This document shows positions 17,516-27,998 of a stretch of 64,000 nt of DNA, one piece after another (the stretch's first letter is position 1; every line of letters begins with the position of its first letter). Both the position numbers and the translations under genes were made by a program. Under the pieces are notes generated by a model, which saw nothing but the letters and a program-made list of their open reading frames with translations, searched no databases and was not told the DNA's origin. The stretch spans positions 496,001-560,000 of the forward strand of contig NZ_AP022605.1 of NCBI RefSeq assembly GCF_010728155.1. Reading direction: 5' to 3'. The stretch is from Mycolicibacterium doricum. Lineage in GTDB: Bacteria; Actinomycetota; Actinomycetes; Mycobacteriales; Mycobacteriaceae.

Positions 17516-19225
17516 GTGACCGTCACCATCGACGCCGCCGAGACGTCGGCAGCCGACTTGTCCGCCTACCTGCCGTTGCTCGCGCGGTTGCGCAATGGCG
17601 CACGGCTGCAACCGGATTGGTCCGCGCTGGTGGACGACGCCGTTCAGGTCTGGGCACGGCCGGGATTCGACACCTTCCTTGCGCTACCGCGGTTGCGGTT
17701 CGAACCGTTCGACTATCAGCTGCAGGCCGCGCGGACCGTGCTGCGGCGGATGCGTGGACGAGGCATCCTGGCCGATGAGGTGGGCCTCGGCAAGACGATC
17801 GAGGCCGGGTTGGTGCTGTCCGAGCTACGCATGCGCGGGCTCGCCGACCGTGTGCTGGTGGTCGTTCCGGCGGGGCTTGTCGACCAATGGCGCGACGAGC
17901 TCGAACGGAAGTTCGGGTTGCCGACCGCAATCGCCCGATCAGGTTCGGCACCCGGGCGTGAAACCGGGATAGACCGGCCGGTCCTTATCGCCTCGCTTGC
18001 CGCCGCTCGGCGCGATCCGTTGCTGGGCCGGCTGACCGGCACCGACTGGGACCTGGTGATCTTCGACGAGGCGCACCGGCTCCGTAGCCCTCGAAGCGCG
18101 TCGGGCAGGCTCGCACGCAGGCTTCGCGCCCGCTATCTGCTGATGCTGACCGCAACGCCGGTGGAGAACAAGTTGTCGGACCTGTACCAGCTGGTCAGTC
18201 TCGTCGCGCCCGGACTGTTCGGCACACCTGCGCAGTTCCGCGCCAAACATGGTGCCGCGTCGGTGGAGTCGAAACCGCGCAACCTCGAGGAGCTGCAGGC
18301 ACGCACGCGGGAGGTGATGGTGCGGCATCGCCGCAGCGAGGTCGCCGTGATGCTGCCGCCGCGCCTCGCCGAGACCACTTTGGTGGCGCCCGGCATCGAC
18401 GAGGCCGGTCTCTATGCCGACATCGTCCGGCGAGTCAGGGCTGCGGCGACCGACTCCGGACGCACCCGGTTGGCCCTGCGCGGCCTGACTCGGCTGGCCG
18501 GCTCCAGCCCCGCGGCCGCCGCGCCGACGCTGGCGAAACTCGGCTGGGACGACCTCGCCGAACGCGCCCGAGCCATCCCGGAACCGGACAAGGTTCGGGT
18601 GCTGGTCGAACTCCTTCGGCGCCACGTCACCGCAGGGGAGAAGGTCTTGGTATTCACCGGGTTTCGGCAGACACTGGATGTGCTCGCCGGAGCGGTCGAG
18701 CGCGCCGGGCTGTCGGCGGCGGTGTATCACGGCAGCCTCACCCGCGCGCAGAAGGAGGCGGCGATCGGACAGTTCCGCGCTGACACGCCGGTCCTGCTCT
18801 CGACAGAGTCGGCGGGTGAGGGTCGTAACCTCCAGTTCTGCCACGTGATGGTGAACTTCGACCTGCCATGGAACCCGATGCAGATCGAGCAACGGCTGGG
18901 CCGGCTTCACCGGGTCGGCCAGGAACAAGACGTGACGCTGACCAACCTGGTCTGCCGGGGGACCATCGAACAACGGGTCATGCACGTGCTGGAGGCAAAG
19001 ATCAATCTGTTCGAACTGGTCGTCGGTGAACTTGACATGATCCTCGGGCGGGTCGACGACGACTTCGATTTCGAGACCGAGGTTTTCGACGCGTTCGTCG
19101 ACGCCGTCGACGACGACGAGTTCGAGCGACGGCTCGACGCCTTGGGCAACGCGCTCGCCGAGGCCAGACGCGGCTATCTGAAAAGTAGGGAAGGCGTCGA
19201 CGTTCTCGTGGGGGAGCCATCGTGA
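17516..19225 (+). CDS. SNF2/RapA-type DEAD-box helicase of an unnamed two-gene module
   Basis: A 569-residue ATPase. The GTG at 17516 (VTVTIDAAETSAADL) is chosen because cgggagg lies 5 bases upstream; a longer frame back to 17357 runs through the hairpin repeat and is not credible. SNF2 motifs in order are FDYQLQAARTVLRRM (Q-like), ADEVGLGKTIEAG with Lys93 (I), FDEAH at 183-187 (II), LTATPVENK (III), STESAGEGRNLQF near 430 (V) and QRLGRLHRVGQ near 460 (VI). The protein ends about 100 residues after motif VI, so it lacks the long C-terminal region of RapA/HepA relatives. Its stop overlaps the next gene as GTGA. Such helicases move along or remodel DNA or protein-DNA complexes and occur in defence systems such as DISARM; here the role is unknown. 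Confidence 0.88.
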   Translation: MTVTIDAAETSAADLSAYLPLLARLRNGARLQPDWSALVDDAVQVWARPGFDTFLALPRLRFEPFDYQLQAARTVLRRMRGRGILADEVGLGKTIEAGLVLSELRMRGLADRVLVVVPAGLVDQWRDELERKFGLPTAIARSGSAPGRETGIDRPVLIASLAAARRDPLLGRLTGTDWDLVIFDEAHRLRSPRSASGRLARRLRARYLLMLTATPVENKLSDLYQLVSLVAPGLFGTPAQFRAKHGAASVESKPRNLEELQARTREVMVRHRRSEVAVMLPPRLAETTLVAPGIDEAGLYADIVRRVRAAATDSGRTRLALRGLTRLAGSSPAAAAPTLAKLGWDDLAERARAIPEPDKVRVLVELLRRHVTAGEKVLVFTGFRQTLDVLAGAVERAGLSAAVYHGSLTRAQKEAAIGQFRADTPVLLSTESAGEGRNLQFCHVMVNFDLPWNPMQIEQRLGRLHRVGQEQDVTLTNLVCRGTIEQRVMHVLEAKINLFELVVGELDMILGRVDDDFDFETEVFDAFVDAVDDDEFERRLDALGNALAEARRGYLKSREGVDVLVGEPS

Positions 19226-21126
19226 CGAGCGCCGATGTCGGGCTGGGCTTTTGGCTGCGGTATGTCGAGGCGAGCGGCGGGCTCACCGAATTCGTCGGTG
19301 ACACGACGATGGTGATGCTCCCGTCGGCGCTGCAGACCGCGCTGGAGCTGCCGGAGGAGCTGCACGTCACCGCCGATCCCGACGTCGCTCGCGAGGACGG
19401 TGCGACGTTGCTCTCGGCCGGGCATCCCGCGCTGAGCCGGTGCGCCGACGAGGTGCTCGCTGTGGGTGACGTCGGCGCGCTGACTGTTCCGGTGGCCGCC
19501 ACGCCGCCACCCCCGGCCGAGCAACTGCAGGCGGCGGCGCGCGATCAGTTCACCGTCGAGCACGGACGCATCGACGCCAACGGTGCACCGACACGATCGG
19601 TGCGCGCCATACTGCGCGTCGGGGCGCTGGTCGACTACACGCTGTCAAGCGACGACCACTACCAGGAATGCGCCGAATGCTGGGTGGACGTGCCATCGCA
19701 ACGCCGGCTCGACACCCAGGTCAGCACGAAGCTTGCCGGCTTGTCAGCGGTGCCGAAAGACGACGCACCGCTGCCTGAGGACTTGAGCGCGGCGATTCGG
19801 TATGCGGACCGGGTCATCGAGCAGTGCGCCGAGCGGCGGCGATCCGAACTGGGTGACGACATCGGCAAGGCGCGCGACGCGGAGCTCGACCGCGTCGAGG
19901 CCTACTATCGGGATGCGCTCGCGACCCTGGAGCGTCGGCGCGAGCAAGCACCTGCCGACCGCCGGGAGCTGCTGGACGCACGCGCCGAAAGTGTACGGAG
20001 CGAGCGTGCCCGGCGGATCGAGGAGACTCGGCAGAAATACCGAGCCAGCCAGGAGATCCGACCCTATCGGCTGCACATCTACGAGATACCGGTATGGCGG
20101 TTGCCGGTCGACGTTCGTCGCGGCGACCGACGTTACCCGCTGATGATCGATTGGCTGATTCCGCTCGCCCGGTTCGCCGACATCGCGTGTCCACACTGCG
20201 GTGCCGATGAACGACTCGTCGCCACCAAGACGAGGCTCGGCTGCACCGCATGCGTTCCCCGGCCCACGGTTCGGCTCGTACCTGAGCCCGCCAGACCGTC
20301 GGCAAAGCCGGCTGCGAAGGCCCAACAGGTTGTCACACCACCGCCTACGCCACCGCCTACACCGAGGCCGCACCGGCCGGTGGTGCGCCCCGATCCCGGG
20401 CCGAGGTCAGCCAACCCCGACAAAGTCGGCGACAAACTCACCCGATACGTGTGGGACGCGGTGGTTCGCCGCGACCGGCGGCTCGCGCGGCACTGTGCGC
20501 CCAATTCACCGGCGGCGGCGGCGATCCGGCTGTACGGCCCGTCGGGTGCGGCCTGGGCCATCGGGCTCCCGCCGACCGAGGACATGGTCGCCGTCGCCGC
20601 GCAGACGACAACGTCATCGTCGGGCGTGCACCATGCGTCCATGGGTTACGTGGAGACCGCCGCGGGGAAGCGGTTCCCCTTCCTGCTTCGCTGGCAAGCG
20701 GAAGGGGGCGCTGGACAGATCGACGAGGTCCTGCCCTACGACTGGCCCTTCGAGTCGGCGTACTTGCGCCGATGGGTGAACGGACCTGGCCGCGCGGGTG
20801 TGCAGGCGCCGCCGCCACCCCGAGTCCCGCTCGGCCCGGTCGGCGAATCGCTGTGGCGGAACGCGATTCCCCTATTCGGCCTGCCCACGGTGCTGCGTTG
20901 CCTCGCGGCGCTGTGGCGGTTGCCCGACGAGGAAGGGTTTGTCGACGTGCACGGCCCGGCGGTGCTCGCCGCGGGCATCGAACGACTGGTGTGCCGGCGT
21001 GCGAACCTCACAACGGGCCGTTTCGCTGACGTCGCGGTGGCTTACGGCGTCGAGGAAGCCGCGGTGCGGGCCGCCGACGCCGACCTGCAGAAGTGCCTAC
21101 AACTTGGGCCGCAGAGGTGGTGGTAG
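19222..21126 (+). CDS. Helicase partner protein with coiled coil and CxxC zinc ribbon, function unknown
   Basis: A 634-residue protein from the GTG at 19222, overlapping the helicase stop by 4 bases, so the two are made together. Visible parts: an N-terminal domain of about 170 residues with the segment LLSAGHPALSRCADEVLAV, which resembles the region after the helicase core in RapA/HepA-like proteins (inference); a charged coiled coil at about 195-290 (ERRRSELGDDIGKARDAEL and onward); a zinc-ribbon-like pair, Cys323-x2-Cys326 and Cys341-x2-Cys344; a Pro-rich linker at about 350-395; and a C-terminal domain of about 220 residues that I do not recognise. No nuclease motif is seen. It ends 17 bases before the convergent SEC-C gene. 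It may be the detached C-terminal half of a larger helicase, loading or targeting the ATPase. Confidence 0.7.
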   Translation: MTSADVGLGFWLRYVEASGGLTEFVGDTTMVMLPSALQTALELPEELHVTADPDVAREDGATLLSAGHPALSRCADEVLAVGDVGALTVPVAATPPPPAEQLQAAARDQFTVEHGRIDANGAPTRSVRAILRVGALVDYTLSSDDHYQECAECWVDVPSQRRLDTQVSTKLAGLSAVPKDDAPLPEDLSAAIRYADRVIEQCAERRRSELGDDIGKARDAELDRVEAYYRDALATLERRREQAPADRRELLDARAESVRSERARRIEETRQKYRASQEIRPYRLHIYEIPVWRLPVDVRRGDRRYPLMIDWLIPLARFADIACPHCGADERLVATKTRLGCTACVPRPTVRLVPEPARPSAKPAAKAQQVVTPPPTPPPTPRPHRPVVRPDPGPRSANPDKVGDKLTRYVWDAVVRRDRRLARHCAPNSPAAAAIRLYGPSGAAWAIGLPPTEDMVAVAAQTTTSSSGVHHASMGYVETAAGKRFPFLLRWQAEGGAGQIDEVLPYDWPFESAYLRRWVNGPGRAGVQAPPPPRVPLGPVGESLWRNAIPLFGLPTVLRCLAALWRLPDEEGFVDVHGPAVLAAGIERLVCRRANLTTGRFADVAVAYGVEEAAVRAADADLQKCLQLGPQRWW

Positions 21127-21143
21127 CCCTCCGGCTGCACCGC

Positions 21144-23753
21144 TTACCCGAGGCCGAGCGCGGCGCGGAGCCGGTCGGGGTCCATACCGGCCGTGCCCGG
21201 GACGACGGCGGGAAACGTGTCGAGGAGTCTGATGAGGTCGGCGCGGCGGGTGGGGTCGTCGGCGGCTTGCCGCGGGGTGTGGCCGTCGAGCGCGGGAAGG
21301 GGCTGGTCGAGCCACGTGGTTTCGTAGTCGCGGACGAACTCGTCGAGAAACGCGGCCAGCTCGGGGTCGTCGGGATCGATTGCGTCGTCGTTTGCAGCGG
21401 GCAGCTGCTTGGCCAGCTCCGCGACGTCGCGGGCGTTGCGCAGGGGCCGGCGCGAGTCGTCGAGCACCTCCATCGCGGGGTCGCAGCGTGCCAGTGTCGC
21501 CAGCACCCGATCCATTCGCTTCTCGCTGTTGGTCTCGACCCGCAGCTCGTCGCCGTCGAGGGTCAGCACCGCCCGGATGCGCGGCATGCCGTCGGTGGTG
21601 ACGTGTTCGAACCACCGCGTCGCATCCTCTTCGTCGTCGCGGTGGTAGATGTCGTCCAAGGCGGCCTCCATCTCGGCTGGGTCGCCGACGCGCACGGTGG
21701 CCTCGCAGATCGCCAATGGGTCGCCCTCGGTGTTGGCCAGCGCCGGCGGTGCGAACCGTCGGCTCAGATGCCCTACCAGCGTCACCGGGTCGGGTTCGGT
21801 GTCGAGAAGGTCGATCAACCGGTCGCGTTGGTGCAGTTCGACCGGTTCTATCCCGCCGAAGAAGTTCATGGTGTCCCCGGTGGGCAGCGGGTGTGCGCAG
21901 ATCAGCTGCCCGACCTTGAGTTGGCGGCTGGCCGCCCGCTCGTGCACCTCATGGGTGTCGCCGGTGCGCAGGTCGCGCACCGTGACGCTGTGGCCACTGT
22001 GCACCTGCTCCACCTCGAACACCGACCGCCCTGCCAGCTGCCATTGCTCGGCCAGCAACCGCTCGTCGTCGGGCAGCAGCGAACCGCGCACATCGAGGAA
22101 CTCCGCGAACGCGCCGCCCTCGAACAGCACCGCGTCCATCACCAACGGATCCGCCAGCGCCTCGAACAGTGCGTCGGGATCCAGGTGGCCGTAGCGGAAC
22201 CGTTCGTCGCCCGCTGCGGCCAGCTCGTCGTGCCAGCCGTCCAGCAGCGCGTACTGCGCGGCTTTCGTGTACAGCCAGCCCGTCCGCTCGGGCAGGGGCA
22301 ACTCCTCGCGCCGGAGATGACACTTTTTGTACTTGCGGCCGGACCCGCACCAGCACGGCTCGTTGCGGCCGAGGTCTCGGCGCTGCTGCACCCGATGCTG
22401 CTCCAGCAGCTCCACGAGCGGATGGTCCGGGGCGGCCCCGGCGCGGCGCAGCAGCGACAGCCCCCGCTCGGCGTCGCCGCGATCGGAGGCGATGCGGGCC
22501 AGATCGAACAGCGGCAGCGGCCAGTCCGGATCCATCGACTCGGCCGCGAGCAGCTCGCGCTCGGCCTGCTCGATGTCGTCGAGCCGCTCGAGCGCCACTG
22601 CGCGTAGCCACCGACACGCCACCTTGGCCGCGCGCGGCACCTTCGGCTCCAGCACCTCCGCCAACAAGCCCAGTCCGGAGGCTCCGGCGCGCCCGGTGCC
22701 GACCGTCTCGGCCACCAGCAGCTCGGCCAGCAGCGGGTCGGCGAGCGCGGCCCCGAGCTCGCCGACCAGATCGGAGAGGTCTTGGGCCGCCGGCTTTTCC
22801 GCGGGTTCGGGGGTCGTCGCGTCCGCGCCGGCAGCGGCGAGCGCCACCTCCGGCAGTGCGTCCTCGTCGGCCGCCTCCATCGTGAGCCGCGACATCTGCC
22901 CGTAGATGTGGACGAGCATATAGAGCGCGAACGCGTCGTCGGGGTCGAGGCCGTGTCGCTCGGCCAGCCGCGCGCATCCGCGGTCGAGACGCCAGCGCTC
23001 GAAGTCGAATCCGCTGGGTGCGAGCCACTCGCCCTCGCTCGCCAGGCCGGCGTCGTCGGCGATCTCGCACAGCGGCGGCAGCGGCTGGGTGAACAGCGCC
23101 GGGTCCTCGGCGCACGCCGTCCATACCGGCACGTCGAAGTGCTGCGGCTCTTCGCCGTCGACCATCGCGGCCAGCCGCTGGCCCACCGCGGCAGCTGCGG
23201 GCGCGGGGATGCCGGGGCGGGTCACCCGTTCGACTACGAGGCCCTGCTCGGTCAGGCGCACCCCCACCAGGTCGCCCTCGGCGACGCCCAGTGCCGCCAG
23301 CGTGCCGGGCGCCAGCAGCAGCGCGCCGAGCGGGTCGATCGCCTCCTCCGCAATGCCACGTTGTTCGAGCAGATCGTCGTCGAAGCCGGCCAGCACGACG
23401 TGCGCCGCCGACCCGTCGGTGAACTGCCGGTACGGCTCGTGCTCACACAGCGTTGTGATCGGGTCCAGGTCCGGCGTCACGGTGAGGAGGTCGTGGGCCA
23501 GTTCGTCGGCGTCGAGCCGGTGCGTGAACACTCGCCCGGCGAGGATTGCCGGCAGCCACACCCATCGGTCGTCGACTAGTTTCCGTGCCGGACAAGCAAT
23601 TTCATCGAGAAGGCGGTCCAGCAAGGTGTCCGGATCGGCCACGCCGATGTCGCGCAGCCGTTGTGCGATGTCGTCCTCGTGCAACGGGCCGTGCTCGCCC
23701 AGAATCTGTTCAAGGGTTCGCTCCCAGTCCACCGTGTCCACCACGGCGACCAC
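21144..23753 (-). CDS. SEC-C motif protein with tetratricopeptide-like middle region
   Basis: An 869-residue protein from the GTG at 23753 (VVAVVDTVDWERTLEQIL). The N-terminal part looks like a winged-helix segment (LHEDDIAQRLRDIGVADPD). The SEC-C zinc motif NEPCWCGSGRKYKKCH lies at about residues 462-478, preceded by helical repeats (ALERLDDIEQAERELLAAES; SDRGDAERGLSLLRRAG) that resemble TPRs. SEC-C motifs bind zinc and are found at the SecA tail and in many unrelated proteins, so the motif gives no specific function. Both neighbours are on the other strand: it converges with the helicase module and diverges from car, so it is transcribed alone. Confidence 0.75.
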   Translation of the reverse strand: MVAVVDTVDWERTLEQILGEHGPLHEDDIAQRLRDIGVADPDTLLDRLLDEIACPARKLVDDRWVWLPAILAGRVFTHRLDADELAHDLLTVTPDLDPITTLCEHEPYRQFTDGSAAHVVLAGFDDDLLEQRGIAEEAIDPLGALLLAPGTLAALGVAEGDLVGVRLTEQGLVVERVTRPGIPAPAAAAVGQRLAAMVDGEEPQHFDVPVWTACAEDPALFTQPLPPLCEIADDAGLASEGEWLAPSGFDFERWRLDRGCARLAERHGLDPDDAFALYMLVHIYGQMSRLTMEAADEDALPEVALAAAGADATTPEPAEKPAAQDLSDLVGELGAALADPLLAELLVAETVGTGRAGASGLGLLAEVLEPKVPRAAKVACRWLRAVALERLDDIEQAERELLAAESMDPDWPLPLFDLARIASDRGDAERGLSLLRRAGAAPDHPLVELLEQHRVQQRRDLGRNEPCWCGSGRKYKKCHLRREELPLPERTGWLYTKAAQYALLDGWHDELAAAGDERFRYGHLDPDALFEALADPLVMDAVLFEGGAFAEFLDVRGSLLPDDERLLAEQWQLAGRSVFEVEQVHSGHSVTVRDLRTGDTHEVHERAASRQLKVGQLICAHPLPTGDTMNFFGGIEPVELHQRDRLIDLLDTEPDPVTLVGHLSRRFAPPALANTEGDPLAICEATVRVGDPAEMEAALDDIYHRDDEEDATRWFEHVTTDGMPRIRAVLTLDGDELRVETNSEKRMDRVLATLARCDPAMEVLDDSRRPLRNARDVAELAKQLPAANDDAIDPDDPELAAFLDEFVRDYETTWLDQPLPALDGHTPRQAADDPTRRADLIRLLDTFPAVVPGTAGMDPDRLRAALGLG

Positions 23754-23798
23754 ACTATGTCCCGGCGGGGTGAGCGGGAAGTCTCTCGCTCGAGCCCG

Positions 23799-23836
23799 GC
23801 GCGGAGCCAGATAAGTTGCGCGGAGCCAGATAAGTT
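23799..23836 (+). repeat. 19-bp perfect tandem duplication upstream of car
   Basis: gcgcggagccagataagtt occurs twice head to tail (23799-23817 and 23818-23836). The second copy runs directly into the palindrome at 23834-23848. It could duplicate a promoter element or an operator half-site. Confidence 0.9.
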
Positions 23837-23848
23837 AGCTGTGCTAAC
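23834..23848. promoter_or_regulatory. Palindromic operator candidate upstream of car
   Basis: GTTAGC-TGT-GCTAAC, two perfect 6-base arms, lies 75 bases before the car ATG in the divergent promoter region between car and the SEC-C gene. The size and symmetry fit a TetR- or GntR-type dimer. The regulator is not identifiable here. Confidence 0.5.
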
Positions 23849-23923
23849 GTCGTTTAACAGCGGGCGCAGGGTGGCGCCCCGTCTGGTTTCCCGTGATTGC
23901 CCTGATCTGATCGAGGATTTGTG

Positions 23924-26900
23924 ATGCCTACCGATACCCGTGGCGAGCGGCCCGTGCGCCCCGTCGCCGAGCTTGTCGCCGACCTGTACGCCGCTGACCA
24001 GCAGTTCGCCGCCGCGGCACCCGACGAAGCGGTGTCCGCTGCGATCGAAAACCCTGCCTTGGGCCTGCCGCAGGTGGTGCAGGCCGTGTTCGACGGTTAT
24101 GCCGATCGCCCCGCTCTCGGGCAGCGCGCCGTCGACTTTGTGACCGACGCCACGGGCCGGACATCGATCCACCTGCTGCCCCGGTTCGACACCATCAGCT
24201 ACGGCGGGCTGTCCCGGCGCGTCGGCGCCGTTCACGGTGCACTCGCCGACACGGTCAGCCCGGGCGACCGTGTCGCCATTGTCGGCTTCGCCAGTGTCGA
24301 CTACACCACCGTCGACATCGCGCTGATCATGCTCGGTGCAGTGTCGGTGCCGCTTCAGACCAGCGCGCCGGCCGCTCAACTTCTCCCCATCGTCGCCGAG
24401 ACCGAACCCACCGTCGTCGCCTCCAGCATCGACTTCCTCGCTGACGCGGTCGAGTTGATCCGCACCGGCCACCGGCCGTCGCGCCTCGTGGTATTCGACT
24501 ACCGGCCCGAGGCCGACGACCACCGCGAGGCCCTCGACGCCGCCAGGGCCGGATTGCCCGAAGACTTCCCCGTCGAGACGCTCGTCGACGTGATCGACCG
24601 CGGGACGTCGCTTCCGGCGGTGCAGCCGGTGAGCTCCGACAGCGACGAGGCGCTGTCGCTGCTGATCTACACCTCCGGAAGCACCGGAACACCGAAGGGC
24701 GCCATGTATCCCGAGCGGATGGTGGCCAATTCGTGGCGCCAGTCCGCCCGCGGCGGCTGGGGCGACGGGGCTGTCTATCCGTCCATCACGCTCAACTTCC
24801 TGCCGATGAGCCACATGATGGGTCGCGGCCTGCTCTACGGCACGCTCGGGGCCGGCGGGACCGCATACTTCGCCGCCAAGAGCGATCTTTCGACATTCCT
24901 GGCGGATCTCGCGCTGGTCCGGCCCACCCAGCTGACCTTCGTCCCACGCATCTGGGACATGATCTTCGACGAGGTCCGCAGCGAGATCGACCGCCGCGGC
25001 GCCGAGGAGGCCGACGTGCTGGCCGAGCTGCGGCAGAGTCTGCTCGGCGGACGCTACATCATGGCGATGACCGGCTCGGCGCCCATCTCCCCGGAGATGA
25101 AGACGTTCGTCGAGACCCTGCTCGACATGCACCTGATCGACGGCTATGCCTCCACCGAAGCGGGCCTGGTGTTCATCGACGGGCAGGTGAAACGGCCGCC
25201 GGTGATCGACTACAAGCTCGCCGACGTCCCCGAGCTCGGCTATTTCAACAGCGACCGGCCGCATCCGCGGGGCGAGCTGCTGGTCAAGTCGCACACCCTG
25301 TTCCCCGGCTACTACAAGCGCCCCGAGGTCACCGCCGAGATGTTCGACGAGGACGGCTACTACCGCACCGGGGACATCGTCGCCGAGACCGGACCCGACC
25401 AGCTGGCCTATCTCGACCGGCGCAACAACGTGCTCAAGCTCTCGCAGGGCGAGTTCGTCGCGGCGTCCAAGCTCGAAGCGATCTTCGGTGACAGCCCGGT
25501 GATCCGGCAGATTTACGTGTACGGCAACAGTGCCCGCCCCTACCTGCTCGCCGTCGTCGTGCCGACCGACGAGGCACTGGCCCACCCGGACGTGAAAGCC
25601 CTTGTAGCCGAATCGCTGCACGATGTGGCCAAGGCGGCCGCGTTGCAGTCCTACGAAATCCCCCGCGACTTCATCGTCGAGACCGCACCGTTCACCCTGG
25701 AGAACGGCCTGCTCACCGGCATTCGCAAACTCGCACGGCCAAAGCTCAAGGAGCGCTACGGCGATCAGCTCGAGCGGCTCTACACCGAACTGGCCGAGGG
25801 GCAGGCCGGCGAGCTTCACGCCCTGCGTCACCGCGGTGCCGACGCTCCGGTGCTGCAGACCGTCAGCCGGGCCGCGGGCGCGCTGCTCGGCGCCGCCGCG
25901 GGTGACCTGCAGCCCGATGTGCACTTCACCGACCTCGGTGGTGATTCGCTGTCGGCGTTGACGTTCGCCAACCTGCTGCGTGAGATCTTCGACGTCGACG
26001 TGCCCGTCGGGGTGATCGTCAGCCCGGCCACCGACCTGCAGGCCGTCGCCGCCTACATCGAGGCCGAGCGGCGGCCCGGTGCCAAGCGTCCGACCTTCGC
26101 GTCGGTGCACGGCCGCGACGCCACCGAGGTCCACGCCGGCGACCTCGCACTGGACAAGTTCATCGACGCGCAGACCCTCGCGAACGCGCCGTCCCTGCCG
26201 GGTGCGAGCACGCAGGTCCGCACGGTGCTGTTGACCGGGGCGACCGGATTCCTCGGCCGCTACCTGGCTTTGGAGTGGCTCGAGCGGATGGACCTGGTCG
26301 ACGGCAAGCTGATCTGCCTGGTGCGCGCCAAGGACGACGCCGCCGCGCGCGCACGGCTGGACAAGACGTTCGACTCGGGCGACCCCGAACTGCTGCGGCA
26401 CTACCGCGACCTGGCCACCGATCACCTCGAGGTCATCGCCGGCGACAAGGGCGAGGCCGATCTGGGCCTCGACCGACAGACCTGGCAGCGATTGGCCGAC
26501 ACCGTCGACCTGATCGTCGATCCCGCGGCACTGGTCAACCACGTCCTGCCCTACCGAGAGCTGTTCGGGCCCAACGCCCTCGGCACCGCGGAGTTGATCC
26601 GCATCGCGCTCACCACCAAGCAGAAGCCGTTGGTGTACGTGTCGACCATCGGCGTCGGCGCGGGCGTCGAGCCGGCTGAGTTCACCGAGGACGCCGACAT
26701 CCGCGAGATCAGCGCGACCCGCAGGGTCGACGACGACTACGCCAACGGCTATGCGAACAGCAAGTGGGCCGGGGAGGTGCTGCTGCGCGAGGCCCACGAT
26801 CTATGCGGCCTGCCGGTCTCGGTGTTCCGCTGCGACATGATCCTGGCCGACACCACCTACGCGGGCCAGCTCAACCTGCCCGACATGTTCACCCGGTTGA

Positions 26901-27409
26901 TCCTCAGCCTCGTCGCCACCGGCACCGCGCCCGCGTCGTTCTACGAGCTCGACGCCGACGGCAACCGGCAACGCGCCCACTACGACGGCCTGCCCGTCGA
27001 GTTCATCGCCGAGTCGATCTCCACGCTCGGTGAGCGGGTCGTCGACGGGTTCGAGACCTATCACGTGATGAACCCGTACGACGACGGCATCGGGCAGGAC
27101 GAGTTCGTCGACTGGCTGATCGAGGCCGGGTACCCGATCGAGCGGGTCGGCGACTATGACCAGTGGCTGGCACGGTTCGAGACCGCGATCCGCGCACTGC
27201 CCGAACGGCAGCGCCAGGCCTCGTTGCTACCGCTGCTGCACAACTACCGCCACCCGAGCCGGCCGCTGCGCGGCGCCATGGCCCCGACCGACCGTTTCCG
27301 CGCCGCGGTGCAGGAAGCGAAAATTGGCCCCAGCAAAGACATTCCACACGTGAGGCGGGAGGTCATCGTCAAGTACGTCACCGACCTTCAGCTGCTCGGC
27401 CTGCTCTGA
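23924..27409 (+). CDS. car: Carboxylic acid reductase, NADPH- and ATP-dependent
   Basis: A protein of 1161 residues (ATG at 23924; a GTG directly before it is the alternative). It has the three CAR domains. The adenylation domain carries [21 protein letters not shown] and YYRTGD. The carrier domain has the phosphopantetheine serine Ser675 in DLGGDSLSA. The C-terminal thioester reductase shows [12 protein letters not shown] near 770 and the Tyr-x3-Lys pair in [10 protein letters not shown] near 942. The enzyme activates aromatic or aliphatic acids as acyl-AMP, loads them on the arm and releases the aldehyde by a single NADPH reduction. It needs a phosphopantetheinyl transferase, which is not in the window. 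A palindrome and a 19-bp duplication in the 5' region suggest regulated expression. Confidence 0.96.
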   Translation: MPTDTRGERPVRPVAELVADLYAADQQFAAAAPDEAVSAAIENPALGLPQVVQAVFDGYADRPALGQRAVDFVTDATGRTSIHLLPRFDTISYGGLSRRVGAVHGALADTVSPGDRVAIVGFASVDYTTVDIALIMLGAVSVPLQTSAPAAQLLPIVAETEPTVVASSIDFLADAVELIRTGHRPSRLVVFDYRPEADDHREALDAARAGLPEDFPVETLVDVIDRGTSLPAVQPVSSDSDEALSLLIYTSGSTGTPKGAMYPERMVANSWRQSARGGWGDGAVYPSITLNFLPMSHMMGRGLLYGTLGAGGTAYFAAKSDLSTFLADLALVRPTQLTFVPRIWDMIFDEVRSEIDRRGAEEADVLAELRQSLLGGRYIMAMTGSAPISPEMKTFVETLLDMHLIDGYASTEAGLVFIDGQVKRPPVIDYKLADVPELGYFNSDRPHPRGELLVKSHTLFPGYYKRPEVTAEMFDEDGYYRTGDIVAETGPDQLAYLDRRNNVLKLSQGEFVAASKLEAIFGDSPVIRQIYVYGNSARPYLLAVVVPTDEALAHPDVKALVAESLHDVAKAAALQSYEIPRDFIVETAPFTLENGLLTGIRKLARPKLKERYGDQLERLYTELAEGQAGELHALRHRGADAPVLQTVSRAAGALLGAAAGDLQPDVHFTDLGGDSLSALTFANLLREIFDVDVPVGVIVSPATDLQAVAAYIEAERRPGAKRPTFASVHGRDATEVHAGDLALDKFIDAQTLANAPSLPGASTQVRTVLLTGATGFLGRYLALEWLERMDLVDGKLICLVRAKDDAAARARLDKTFDSGDPELLRHYRDLATDHLEVIAGDKGEADLGLDRQTWQRLADTVDLIVDPAALVNHVLPYRELFGPNALGTAELIRIALTTKQKPLVYVSTIGVGAGVEPAEFTEDADIREISATRRVDDDYANGYANSKWAGEVLLREAHDLCGLPVSVFRCDMILADTTYAGQLNLPDMFTRLILSLVATGTAPASFYELDADGNRQRAHYDGLPVEFIAESISTLGERVVDGFETYHVMNPYDDGIGQDEFVDWLIEAGYPIERVGDYDQWLARFETAIRALPERQRQASLLPLLHNYRHPSRPLRGAMAPTDRFRAAVQEAKIGPSKDIPHVRREVIVKYVTDLQLLGLL

Positions 27410-27512
27410 GCCGGTCGCTCGCTCGCCGACTGAACCTGCCGAGAGCAACGACCGTACTTCGGGCGCCGCAGAACGATTAGGGCCGGTGCGGATCCGGAGT
27501 GAATTCTCTAGG

Positions 27513-27998
27513 TCAGGTGTTGTTCAAGCTGATGTGGACGAACCGGATGTTTGGATCTCGCTCATCGACAATGAGTGTGCGGTAGACCGATCTGCCTTCG
27601 GCGTTTTCGTAGCGGTCTTGGGCCTTTAACACAGTGGGGGAGCCTGCCAGGCTGGGGCCGGCAAGCAGCTCGTCGAATGGCGGATACGCCCTTATGAGCG
27701 GCTTGTCGAAATGGGAGTCAGCGAGCAACGTCGTCAATCCGCCGGGATCGGTCCGAAGCGCCAGCTGGTATCTGGTGTCGAGCGCACTGTCCACGCGTGC
27801 CTGTAGCACCTCGGCATTCGGCGGCAACTCGAGACCGCCGAAGGCCGAAGCTTCTCTGATCAGGTCGGGGCTTGTCGACGTCTCGTTGCGTGCGCCCACC
27901 GCTTGGCCCACTGGATCGTCATGCTTCGAGCAGGAACCCACTATCAATAGGAGAAGCATCGCGACACCAGGCAGCAGTGAGCGCCTCGCTCGGATCAT
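27513..27998 (-). CDS. Lipoprotein downstream of the EspC/WXG-like operon (possible immunity partner)
   Basis: A 161-residue protein with a signal peptide MIRARRSLLPGVAMLLLLIV followed by a lipobox ending at a cysteine (VGSC, about residue 23), so it should be a surface or membrane-anchored lipoprotein. The rest is polar, with a mixed alpha/beta look and the segment YRTLIVDERDPNIRFVHISL. I do not recognise a family. Its ATG overlaps the TGA that closes the preceding gene in the repaired frame (ATGA), so it belongs to the same operon. A lipoprotein placed directly after a large secreted protein with a distinct C-terminal domain is compatible with an immunity role, but this is inference only. 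Confidence 0.7.
   Translation of the reverse strand: MIRARRSLLPGVAMLLLLIVGSCSKHDDPVGQAVGARNETSTSPDLIREASAFGGLELPPNAEVLQARVDSALDTRYQLALRTDPGGLTTLLADSHFDKPLIRAYPPFDELLAGPSLAGSPTVLKAQDRYENAEGRSVYRTLIVDERDPNIRFVHISLNNT

Noticed and set aside
23576..26797. 1073-codon minus-strand frame across car
   Set aside because: Antisense shadow of the carboxylic acid reductase gene, whose three domains are unmistakable.
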